Assembly: GCF_028009165.1 (NCBI RefSeq)
Contig: NW_026611617.1
Coordinates: 940,001 to 1,004,000, forward strand
Direction of reading: 5' to 3'
Source: Akanthomyces muscarius
Taxonomy: Eukaryota > Ascomycota > Sordariomycetes > Hypocreales > Cordycipitaceae
Length of the DNA stretch: 64,000 bases
The notes below the pieces were generated by a model. That model was not told where the DNA came from. It made no database searches and saw only the letters and a list, made by a program, of their open reading frames with translations. Numbering within the stretch: the first letter of the stretch is position 1; each line of letters starts with the position of its first letter. A program made the translations under genes and the position numbers. Shown one piece after another: positions 45,296 to 55,982 of the stretch.

Positions 45296-45889
45296 ACCCA
45301 ACATTAACCACCCACTTTCAGGCTATACCCACTTTTAGGCTGGTATTTCCTAGCCACCTTCTACCTCCACCTATATTACTAAAACTGTAATTTCTTATAT
45401 AATAATAATTATTATAGTGTAATTCTAGGAATATAAACACTAAAAAAGGCTATACATTTACTTATAGAATACTCTATAAACTCTAATATTAAAGTATTAC
45501 TTTTATAAGGGGAATATATTAAGTATTAGTATAATAGAGTATACTTTTAAATAATTAATTATAATTTTTAAAAATTAAGTTATTTTAAATTAAGTTATTT
45601 TATATAAGTTATTTTTAAGTCTTATAAATTATAATAAAAGTCTTAATACTAAGTTTTTATTATAAGTTAAAAAAGAATATTTAAAAAGGTGATTTTTATT
45701 TATAAAAATAGGACTTTATAATTAATTAATTATAATATTTTAAAAATATCTTATATTAAAAAAAAAGTTAAATTTTCATTATTTAATACTATCTTATAGC
45801 TTTAAGTTTAACTTACTTTCTAAGAAATAGACTTACTATACCTTAGATTTAAGCTATTATTATACTAGATGTGGGTGACTAATGTTAGT
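45296..45889. mobile_element. MITE-like element or decayed DNA transposon with terminal inverted repeats
   Basis: The ends acccaacattaaccacccac (45296-45315) and gtgggtgactaatgttagtt (45871-45890) are inverted repeats of one another with a few mismatches. The 550 bp between are extremely AT-rich with many tta/taa/ata words, as expected of a RIP-mutated short element. No transposase is discernible. A target duplication could not be fixed by eye. Confidence 0.55.
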
Positions 45890-46061
45890 TTGTGAAGAAA
45901 AGGGCATAGTACGCGCTGTATAGGGGCCGACAAAGTGGGTACAACTGCTTGTTTGTTTGCTAGCCATAAATAATTAACTCAAATTCCCATGAGGAAATCC
46001 AACTGTGACCTCGCACCGTCTGATGCAGCTTTCTTTCCTTCAGCATAGTAAACTGGGCAAC

Positions 46062-47663
46062 ATGCATTTGTACACTAAGCTCTGCGCCCTAGCCGCATCC
46101 GCCACCGCTCTGGCTACTGCTGATGCCCGCTTTGCTCCAGACAAGGTCCACGCTGAAAAGAACGCGCACGCCATCTTCAACTCGATACACTCTGCCGGTC
46201 GGCAATGGGGCTCAAGCATCTACCACAATGGCTTTGCCCTGATCCCCGTTGTGGTGCCTCGCGGGTCCGTCTTTTACCACGGGGCCGCGACAAAAGAGCA
46301 GCCTGCGGGGCCAGAGTGGCTAGCTTTCGAGCCTGAAGCTGCCGAAGCTTTCGGTTCCGACTGGAGTAGCTGTCGCGGCAGCTGCGAGCCCTCGAGTGAC
46401 TCGTCAGCCACGGCTCAAGCAAGCACGTCGGTGTTGGCCGTACGAAGTTACGTTCACACGTATAGAAACAAACGTGACTTGAAGCTGCTGCTCGTCGACG
46501 GCATGTCGGGCGCCAAGACCAACTACGGTACACTTGACACGCAAGACTTGGTGCTGCTCGAGGGCAGGAAGCTTGACCAAGACCAGTTCGAAGACGAAAG
46601 CCGCGCTCAGGAGCTGTGCAAGGTGGTGCAGCCCTGGGGCTACGACGGCCTGATTAGGGCCGAGCTTGGCTTTGAGATTATCAACTGCAACTTTACAGGG
46701 ACCGTGACCCAGATGAAAGTAAAGAGCACCTTTTTCAGCAAAGACAAGGCTGGTGACGACTCGATGCGTATTTACCAGTGGGCTCGGGCTGCCGGTCAGC
46801 GCTACGATGGTCTCGGGGCGCGCCTCAAGTTTGACTTCTCGTCGATGGTCTCCGGGCTGTTTTATCCCATCAACACGACGAACCCGGATCCGTCGCATCC
46901 TGAGTTCAAGCGACTTGCTGCGACGCCCATGGACAATCTGCGCGTTATCAAGAACCGTGTGGCAGAAATTGCCAAGGCCGATTTCCAAACCTTTCTCATC
47001 GACTGGAGGTACATTGTCGACACTGTCGTCGAGAGGTTCTCTGATAGGTTGGCTGCCATGGCTGATGAGGATGTCGGCGACATGGAATTCATCAACGAGA
47101 TTGAAGCTGCAGCGACTAGTTACGTCGACGCAATGGCTCTGGAGAGTGATGGAGAGGATGCTCCGGATCAGGACGCCTTCATCAAGCAGTCAATCAAGGA
47201 CTGCATGGACCACTATCTGTATCCGGCTCTTCCCTTTTCTGGGCGGTGGAACCAAGCAGATCATATGCTCTACCACAGCGTCATAACCGTCACTAGCCAC
47301 ATTTGCACGACATTTATCCAAGGCTGGCGAGACCTCCGTGATGCGTCCTCTTCACACAAAGGCGGTATTCGATACAGCGACGACGTCAAGCAGCAACGCA
47401 CTACCCTCCACATGGTCAAGTCACAAGTTCGGCAGCTGATGAGTCGCTTGGGCTGGGCGCCATGGCGCAAGACTCGGCCTTGCCCCGTCGACGAGGCCAT
47501 GTTTGTCGCCATGTGGCCGTACGGCGACAAGACAGACCACTTCAACCCTGGATGCCGCAAGAGGAGTCAGCTCGTCGTGGACAGGAATGATTACTGGAAC
47601 CTCAGCTACGTGGACGCCAGCGGAGAGACGCCGACGTTCAGCTCTGAATCCGAGGAGCTGTAG
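46062..47663 (+). CDS. Secreted protein of unknown function (DGMSGAKTNYGTLDTQD family)
   Basis: Intact single exon. The start at 46062 (MHLYTKLCALAASATALATADA) gives a clear signal peptide; an upstream ATG at 46005 would put 19 polar residues before it. The mature protein is about 510 residues. An N-terminal module reads GFALIPVVVPRGSVFYHG followed by EWLAFEPEAAEAF, a pattern vaguely like the Arg and Ser strands of ADP-ribosyltransferase folds, but I cannot show this. The next conserved part is LKLLLVDGMSGAKTNYGTLD, which I recall from many uncharacterised ascomycete proteins, then a long helical C-terminal half with Cys pairs (RPCPVDEAMFVAMWPYGD, NPGCRKR). Potential glycosylation sites are present. 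It sits alone between AT-rich, RIP-mutated regions without being damaged itself, a setting common for fast-evolving secreted proteins. Function unknown. Confidence 0.75.
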   Translation: MHLYTKLCALAASATALATADARFAPDKVHAEKNAHAIFNSIHSAGRQWGSSIYHNGFALIPVVVPRGSVFYHGAATKEQPAGPEWLAFEPEAAEAFGSDWSSCRGSCEPSSDSSATAQASTSVLAVRSYVHTYRNKRDLKLLLVDGMSGAKTNYGTLDTQDLVLLEGRKLDQDQFEDESRAQELCKVVQPWGYDGLIRAELGFEIINCNFTGTVTQMKVKSTFFSKDKAGDDSMRIYQWARAAGQRYDGLGARLKFDFSSMVSGLFYPINTTNPDPSHPEFKRLAATPMDNLRVIKNRVAEIAKADFQTFLIDWRYIVDTVVERFSDRLAAMADEDVGDMEFINEIEAAATSYVDAMALESDGEDAPDQDAFIKQSIKDCMDHYLYPALPFSGRWNQADHMLYHSVITVTSHICTTFIQGWRDLRDASSSHKGGIRYSDDVKQQRTTLHMVKSQVRQLMSRLGWAPWRKTRPCPVDEAMFVAMWPYGDKTDHFNPGCRKRSQLVVDRNDYWNLSYVDASGETPTFSSESEEL

Positions 47664-47757
47664 CATCCCTACATCTCTGCATTTTTATAGGCTATAGAAT
47701 TAAATCCCAGAGTTAGTTTAAATTTAAAAGTAGGCTAATAGTTTCTTTTAAGTCTAG

Positions 47758-48045
47758 AATAAAGATAAAATAAAGATAAAATAAAGATAAAATAAAGATA
47801 AAATAAAGATAAAATAAAGATAAATAAAAGATAAAATAAAGATAAAATAAAGATAAAATAAAGATAATAATAATAATAATAATAAGGATTATAATAATAA
47901 TAATAATAATAAAGATAATAATAAAGATAGGGGTAAGATTAGCTTTAATAAGAAGGTAAATTTAACTCGGCTTAAATCTAAAAAGGAGGAGGAAGAGAAA
48001 GAAGAGGAGAAAAAGAAGAAAAAGGAGGAGAAGAAGGATAAATTC
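47758..48045. repeat. AT microsatellite block and polypurine tract
   Basis: Twelve or so copies of a 10-bp unit (aaataaagat) run from 47758 to about 47865, then (taa)n stretches to 47935. A nearly pure purine tract (gaggaagagaaagaagagga type) lies at 47980-48045. This lies between the secreted-protein gene and the retrotransposon. Confidence 0.85.
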
Positions 48046-48101
48046 TCTACTTTAAAAAAAGTGTAAGACTTTTAAAGACCGCAGAGCTTTATAGTAGATA
48101 C

Positions 48102-48329
48102 TGTTATAGACTGGCCTCACGGCTACTACAGGTAAGCGTCATAATAGTTATTAATTCTCTTAAGGAGAGAAGAAAGAGGAAGGAAGGGGGAGGCTCTCTC
48201 CCTCTCCCTCTCCCCTAATCTAGCTTATAATCTACACTATAGAGTAAGTATAATCTACGCCTAATACGAGAGCTTACTAAGCTCTTATATTAAGTCCCTA
48301 AGGAGTAAGTAAAGCCTAAATCCTTTATA
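48102..48329 (-). repeat. Left LTR (3' LTR of the minus-strand element)
   Basis: Starts tgttatagactggcc and ends tcctttata in plus orientation. It aligns without gaps in length with the right LTR but has more G-to-A/C-to-T changes at its inner end (gagtaagtaaagcctaaatcc against gagcgggcaaagcccgaatcc). Confidence 0.88.
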
Positions 48330-48974
48330 TACCCCTCTCCTCCTAGGCTAGGCTAAAATAGATATAGAATAGTAGTGTTAATACTATATATATGTTAGCT
48401 ACTAGAAAAAAGTTTTTTATCGCCATACTAGTGTAAGTGCGTCCTAACGCGGATTAACTGTTTTTACGTGCTCGTACTATACGGGCACACTATACGCCGT
48501 ACCTCCGCTGTATATACTATAGTATAGAGAAACTTATACGCTAGTGCTCTGTGCGTAAATAGGGGGCTAGGTGTAGGCTATAAAAGCTACGCCCTACTTT
48601 ATTTGCTTACCCTAACTAGTTATATATAATACTTTTATAATACGCTTTACTTTTATATTATAATTAAGGCTAGGCGTAGCCTTTAAGGCCCTTTTATAAC
48701 GCCACTCCTTTTTAAAGTGAATATCCTATAAAAGGAGTCTTATAGCTATAGCTATTACTACCACTTCTCCTAAATTTCTTTTCGCCCCTATCTTATCTCC
48801 CTTCTCTATCCTACTAAACCTCCTACGAACTTCTATAACCGCATTCTGCCTTCTACCTCTACCTATACACTATTAACTTCCTAATTATCAAATCTTAATA
48901 ACTCTCTTACTATTCCCTAACACCTCTATACTATATCTATTATAGTAGCTCCTCCTCCCTCTCCTTTACTATAA

Positions 48975-49490
48975 GGTAGTAGTAATACTAGTCCTTTAGG
49001 GTATAAAGCCCCCCGTTATTTTATTAATAGTATTCTTATTATTAGCGATTTAGATAATAAGGCTTTTATATTAGAGAATAAGAAGGAATACCCTTACCTT
49101 ATATACCTTTATGCCGCTACTAAAAATCTAACACTCACCTATATTTAAATAAGTACTAGCTCCTATTTAGTTTACTAGTATAAGAAGAAGCCCTACGTTT
49201 ATAACTAGGCACTTTTTGCTAGTAATACGCGCCTCTACTATACTACTAAACGTCTATAGTCTCTTATTAATAGGAAGAGAGCTGTTATAAAGGCAGCTAC
49301 TAGTATACCTTACTAGAAGGGGTATAAGTTTCCTATTACTACGCCTATTTTTAGAAAGGCTTTTTATTAGTATAATAGCGCTCTAGAGTCTATACACTTA
49401 TAGCCCTATATCGCTTAAGATATGTTTACCGCTACTCCCCCCCTAACTAAGGCCTTATCTATACCGCCCCCTCCTATATTATTATAAATA
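48975..49490 (+). pseudogene. Decayed extra reading frame antisense to the gypsy pol genes
   Basis: On the plus strand, one frame (codon starts at multiples of three, for example 49071) can be followed for about 170 codons. It runs more than 55 codons without any stop (through NKAFILENKKEYPYLIYLY) and thereafter is interrupted only by TAG/TAA codons, never TGA, at places where Trp or Gln would fit (for example ALESIHL*PYIA). It lies between integrase region and the 3' LTR, opposite to the element's coding direction. I do not recognise the protein. It may be an accessory antisense ORF of this element or part of another element inserted into it. Confidence 0.45.
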
Positions 49491-52400
49491 ATCTTCGCCC
49501 TTACTTTTAGTTAGGGCTATAACTTCTCTTAAGAGATAGTATAGGCTATATAAGCCTTCTAAGGACTAGCTGCTAGCCTTTAAGCTATCTAGGTATACCC
49601 TCCACTCCTCCTCTATTAGTATACTATTAATTATCTATATAGATAAAGAACCGCACTATTACTACTACTACTATAGAATATAATAACTATAATATTATAA
49701 TATAGTAGTAAATAATCGCTATCTTTATGTTAATTACTATACCCGCCACTCCCTAACACTATACTTTTACCTATCTTAATAATAAGTAAGATAAGCGCTA
49801 CTCTTTATACTCTTTATATCGTTATAGTTCTAGTTATCGCCACTCTAAGCACTATCGTCACTCTTACTCCCCTAAGTCGCCTTTACTACACACTTATTAT
49901 CACTTATATTCCCCCCGCCCTAATTATAAGTAGTTTACTAATAAAGAGTAAGATGTCTTTATTATGTGCCTAGTATAGCGCTACTATACTCCCGCCTATT
50001 TTCCCTTTTACCCCTAGCCTTTTATACCTAGTCTTTTATATTATACTAGTATACGCCTATAGCTTTACTATTTCTTTATTTTCTTAATACCTATATAGGT
50101 CTAGGTTATATATACTAAAAGGCTAGGCGTAGTACTAAAAAAGCTATAAGCTCTTAGGGGGGCTTTTATAGTAATATACTATTTATTAATTAAAATTTTC
50201 TAAGAGTTATAATTTAGGCCTATATCTTTTCTATAATATTAGGCGGCTCTTACTATATAGTAATAAGCTATATATAGGCTGTTATTAGTCTAGGCGTCTC
50301 CCTATTCCGCTTTAAATTCCTATAAGGCTGTGCTATTTATTAGCGCTACTAAGGGCTCCTATATTAGAGTAGGATAGTTAGTCTATTTTACTAGTACTTC
50401 TCTTTTCTTTATATACCTATAGGCGTTCTAAGCGTATAGGATTTTCTTAATAAAGTATTTTTTAGTTAGGTTAGAACTTAGTTTATCTTCTACTAGTATA
50501 GGTGTTAAGGCCTAGTTATTATAAGCCTAGGATAGTAAGGGATTAGTTATAGCTCTTTTAATAAGGTTAATATAGAAGGTTTTATAGATATTACTAGGGA
50601 CGTCTAATATAACTATTAATAGTAATAACATATTAATTACTATATATTTTATATAGACCTAGTTAAGTTTCTTATTTAGCTATAATATAGTAATATTCTA
50701 AAAAGAAAGCTATACTTTATTACTAATATAGAATTATTTAGCTAGTTAATATATCTAATCTATAAAGTCCTTCTATTATTACTATATATATATAATAGTA
50801 GACTATATAAGCTTAACTTTATCCTAAATTTGTTTAAGAAATGTCTAGGCACGTCTTACTAAAGATTTTAGTACTATTATTACCTCTTATAGCGTCTAAA
50901 TTAATTCCTTATTATAGCTATAAAATAAGAAGTTTAGGCTATAGCTAGTAATAAAGGAGTCTCTATTATTTAACGCCTATTATATAGTTAGTAGTTACTA
51001 TATCTAGTTATACTATAAGTATAAGATAAACATATATAATACTACTTATACTTCTTAGTTCACCCTCTCTATACCGCTATCTATCTAAGAGTAATATATA
51101 GTAAAGAGGAGTTACTTAGTGCCTATTAGGCAATATAGTATACGCTAAAATTCCCTAACCTAGTTAGAGCCTTAATTACTAATAATTTACCTAAAAAAGC
51201 TATAAAAACACTACTAATATAAAAGAAAACATTTAGTATAAGCCTTAACTATTATTATAGTTATCACTTCTAGTTAAATAAATTTAAATAGCTAGTCTAT
51301 AATTACTATAAGGAACTATAGCGTATTACTATCCCGTACTAGTAAATTAGTTATAAAGTTAATAGATATTTATTACTAATAGTGGTTAGCTACTAGTATT
51401 AGTTAGAAGAGGCCCTATTATAGTTTCCTAGACTTATAGGCTCCGAAATAAGTATAGTTTTAGATATACTATACAACATCCTATAACATACTAGACTAGT
51501 AGTATAACTATATAAAGAGGAGGAAGGTGTTATTCTTCCCTAGATATACTAAGGAGGGGTTAGTATATACTTTCTTAATTAGAGTAGTAATAAGGGGCTC
51601 CTAATTAGGTACCTAAAGACAGCCCTAAAACTATAAGTAGTAATAGGTAAAGATAATATAGTCTACTACTTAATCCTTTAAGTTAGCTCTAGGCGGAAAT
51701 ATATAGGCGCTATTTTAGACTATTATAATCTTTATTATATAGCTTAGGTCTATTTAAACTACTAATTCTTATAGTGTGTTAAGGTTATTATCTATAAATA
51801 GGGGCGTTAGCACCTTAGTATAAGGACTATCCTTTATTATAGCGATATTAATTAGCCTTAAGATCCCTATCAGTAAGTAGTCTAGTCTATCCTTATATAC
51901 CTCCTAATAGCTAAGTACGTCTAGCTATTATATAAGAGGGCTAGGCTAGTAGTAAAGGCGGTATTAAAATATAGAGAGGAATTTAGCCTAGTAGGCCTAC
52001 TATTCTAAAATAATATATAGTTTTATAAAGTACTCTAAGTTTTTATAGTTAGTAAGTATAGTAAAAAGGTACTCCTACCCTTAAAGTTCTACTTCCTATA
52101 CTTAGATATACTTAATTATAATAAGGAGTTCCTTATTATAGATAGTATAGTTTTACTCTACTATTATTAGCTTCTAAGAGTAGTATATAATTAGGCGTAG
52201 AATATTCCTATTATTAAGTTATAATAAGTAACCTCTTAGCCTTATACTAAAGTAGTTAGTTTTAACTATAGCCTTTTTAGTAGGATCTTAAAGTATAAGG
52301 TAGGGCTTAAAGAGAAATAGTAACTTTAGCTTTTTAAAGGCAGTATCCTCCTTACCCTCTTAATAGAACTAGATATACTTTTAAGTAAGTTAGGTAAGTA

Positions 52401-55064
52401 GCTCTAATAAGGTAGCGAATTCTAAGATAAACTCCTAGTAGAAGTTAGAGAAACTAAAAAAGCTCTTAACCCCTTTTATAGTCTATAGGGGCTCCTATTT
52501 ATAGATAGCCTAGACCTTCTCTAAGTTAGGTATAAATAACACGCCTACCTTTATAATAAACCTAAAGTATTTCACTATCTTAATAGAGAATTCATACTTA
52601 TTAAGATTAAGATAGAGTCTAGCCTTATTAAGCTATAATAGTATTATAGTAACCTTCTACTTATAGTTAGTAAGGTCGCTATTACTATAAATAAGAATAT
52701 TATTAAGATAGGCTATAGTATAGTCGTCTAGAGTATCGCCTAGAACCTAGTTTATATATTATTAAAATATAATAGGTACACCTAAAAGGCTAAAAGGATA
52801 GATAAGCTACTTAAATAATCTAAATCTTATATAGAATATAGTATACTTCTTAAAACTAAGCTTTATTTATAGCTTATAGAAGATAGAGTGGACGTCTAAT
52901 TTAGTAAGCCACTTTATAGTTAATAAGGAATAGATAGTCTCCTTAATAAGTAGTAATAGGTAGTAATTATCTTCTAATATAGTATTAAGACCCTAGTAAT
53001 TAATATAAAAACGCTAGCTCCTATTTACCTTTTTAACTAAGAGTATAAGTACTATAGCTAGAGAGGAGCTAGCTTAAATCTAGCCTTTATTAAGGAGGGC
53101 GGTTAGTTAGTAGTGTAGTTTAAGTAGTTAGTCCTATAGTATATAATATAGCCTACTATATAGAAGTTATTTAAGGCTCCTATCTAGCTTTATATAGATT
53201 TTAATTTCGTAATTAAAGCTAGGGCGGTATAGTAGGAGGGCAGCTATGTCCTTCTCTATAAATAGGCTCTAAAAGGCCTAGTACTGTTTTAGTAGGCTCT
53301 TTAAGCTCTTTAGGGTATATTATATAATACTATTAATTTTATAGATACTTATAACTAAGACCCTTATCTCTATACTATATATAGTTTAATCCTGTTTTAA
53401 TTATTAGTAAAACTAGCTATTACCTAGTAGGTTAGAGCCTTATATAATTTAGCGCTAATTTAGGGAGTATATCTTCTATCCTACTACCGCCTATAGGTAG
53501 ATATAACACCACTCTACATCTATTAATAATTTATAGTAAGCTAGCTAAGATAATCCTAGGATTAATAACTAAAAGAGAGAAGGTATAATATAAAGGAGTA
53601 CTAAGAATACCTAACTATTAATATCTACTTATACCCTAACTATATAGGACACTAAGAACCTTAAGGAGTTCCTAGTAGTAAGTTTAATTTACCACTATAA
53701 AGGGAGTAGTATACACTCTAATTATAGGGAGTTTATAGTGTCCTCCTATATAGCTTTATAATACTTACACCTTAAATCTATAAGGATATCTACTAGGGTA
53801 TAGGTCTTAAAGATAGCTAGTATAAGAAATAGTTTTATATTTATTCTACCTATTATATTTTTCTATACTTTTTCTATCTAGTATATATTTTTTAGTTAGT
53901 CTTTTAGTAATATATTTATATTTTATTAGCCTAAAAGAAGTCTTTTCCTTAGGCGTCCTTGTTTTCTAAGTTGTTTAATATAGCGTCCTCCTCTATATAG
54001 GTGTTAATCTTATTTATCCTAGTTATTAGCTAGTATACTAGTAGGAGGTGGTATTTACTAATATAGTGCCTATCTTTTCTATAATAAAAACAGGCGCCTA
54101 TATCCTTTTATTCCTAGAGAATCTCTTTAGTTACCTAGGTTGCTTATTAATATAAAGAGTTTTATCCCTAGGGCTTTAAGTTAAAGGAGGGTAGGACGTG
54201 TAGGCCTTATATACCTGTTATTAAAGTGTCCCCTTCTAAGTCCTTTCTTAAAGGCGGGTTCCTCTACTAAATATTATATTAGTAGTTTTCTTTAATCTAA
54301 TATAATTTTAAGTTAATAGAGAGCTCTTATAGTTCCTATATTATAGACTTATAGCTTATCTATAATACTTATTAGCTAACTATAAGCCCTTATATTATAT
54401 CTAAAAGTACTAGGTAAAGCTTAGTAAGTTTAACCTTATTATTCTAAAGTAAGCTACTAGTTAGGGCTAGCTCTTATTTAAATTATATATAGAACTATAA
54501 GAAGGGTTCTCTCTTTCCTTACTTAAAGTAGTTTAGCTTTATTATTATAAGTTCCTATTAGTAAGGGTTACTAAATACTATCTCTAGGTAGCTTAGGAAA
54601 GCGTAAAGGTTAGACTCCCTATTATACCCGCCTACCTTAAAGTATATAGTAACTTTAAGTTAAGCTATTAAGCTTAGATTTAACTAAATATATATAAATT
54701 ATACCTTTAAGGGCCTAATAAATTCTATATTAATCTTAAGCTTATAGGTAATCGCCTATTTCTAGCCTATAAAGGCTTTTTAGTCGCTATTAAATTTATC
54801 CCCTTATAAGAGCGGTTTCCTTTTATAGGTTATTAGATTATTACTAGTATTAGTTAATTTAGCGGAAGAAAGCGTAGTAGTTACTCCTAGGGGCGGTATA
54901 GCCTAATTCTATAAAAGTAGTATTTATTTATAGAGGAGCCACATCTCTTCAGCTTATCTCCTATTCTATTCTATAAGGGCGTTATACTATTCTTATACGC
55001 CTAGGAATATCTCTAGTATAGTACTATAAGGGTCGTAATTCTCTATTTTATAAAGAGAATTAAT

Positions 55065-55292
55065 TATTATAGACTAGCCTCACAGCTATTATAGGTAAGC
55101 GTTATAATAGTTATTAATTCTCTTAAGGAGAGAAGAAAGAGGAAGGAAAGGGGAGGCTCTCTCCCTCTCCCTCTCCCCTAATCTAGCTCATAATCTACAC
55201 TATAGAGTAAGTACAATCTACGCCTAATATAAGAGCTTACTAAGCTCTCGTATTAAGTCCCTAGGGAGCGGGCAAAGCCCGAATCCTTCATA
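55065..55292 (-). repeat. Right LTR (5' LTR of the minus-strand element)
   Basis: 228 bp, starting tattatagactagcc in plus orientation and ending tccttcata, followed by the gatac target duplication. Less mutated at its outer end than the left copy. Confidence 0.88.
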
Positions 55293-55297
55293 GATAC

Positions 55298-55982
55298 TAG
55301 GGATACTTAGCTATACTCTAGTATTACTTAATCTTTTTAATCTTTATAGTTAAATAGTTAACTTGGTATTCTAGTTCCTTATAAAGACTAAATAAAAGGG
55401 GGGCTAATTTAGTTATAATATAAAGCTAATATATATCTATTTATTATATTATTCATTATATTCCTTTATCGTTTTTTCTTATAAGTTTAATTTATAAAAA
55501 ACTAAATAATATATTAAAACTAAAATAGTATATATTAAAGAAATATTTATAAGATTAAATGTAGTATTATTATATTATTTTTAGTCAGTCACTAGACAGG
55601 AGTCTTTGTATTGCGGCTGAGCAGCGCCCAGTCATCATCTCCTGATTATCATCGTCTTCTTCAGGGTATTCGGTCTAGGTCGTGGGAGTATGTGCGTATA
55701 TTCATCAATGTTAATAAAACTCTACACAGGTGTCTTCCTTTCGCTCTGAAACTCATATATACATCGCTTCCCATCCTTCTCGCTTTCACGTCTCAGTAAT
55801 GGCACACGCTCGCCCCGTTCAGAACGCGACTTCCGTGTGCAACGCCCAGTTGCAAGAAACAAGAACCATCAAGCGGGAAAATAAACACGATACAGAACTA
55901 GGAGAAAACAAGTACATAGAGGTGGGTATTTCGTCCCTTCGTAGTCCGCCAACCAGTTGCCCGCCACTAGTTTAGACAGCGC
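55298..55982. other. AT-rich flank and downstream region of the coiled-coil gene
   Basis: AT-rich, RIP-like sequence continues to about 55590, then base composition returns to normal. No gene is supported. Confidence 0.5.

Larger units (their letters stand above)
48097..55297 (-). mobile_element. Complete but RIP-inactivated Ty3/gypsy LTR retrotransposon with target duplication
   Basis: Two 228-bp LTRs (48102-48329 and 55065-55292) flank 6.7 kb of interior. The same 5 bases, gatac, lie outside each end (48097-48101 and 55293-55297), a target-site duplication. The coding strand is minus: next to the left LTR is a polypurine tract on the minus strand (48332-48344), and reverse transcriptase is recognisable at 52683-52737 as AYLNNILIYS, where the family has YLDD. 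A gag zinc knuckle is seen at 54050-54097 with Cys-X2-Tyr-X4-His-X4-Tyr, two cysteines lost. Stops are everywhere and mostly TAG/TAA. All changes fit G-to-A/C-to-T RIP. No protein can be made. The 2-kb part between integrase region and left LTR carries an additional frame on the opposite strand. Confidence 0.88.

Noticed and set aside
47940..48101. Lys/Glu-rich coding stretch beside the retrotransposon
   Set aside because: It is explained by the polypurine tract and ends quickly; no start or homologous feature is seen.
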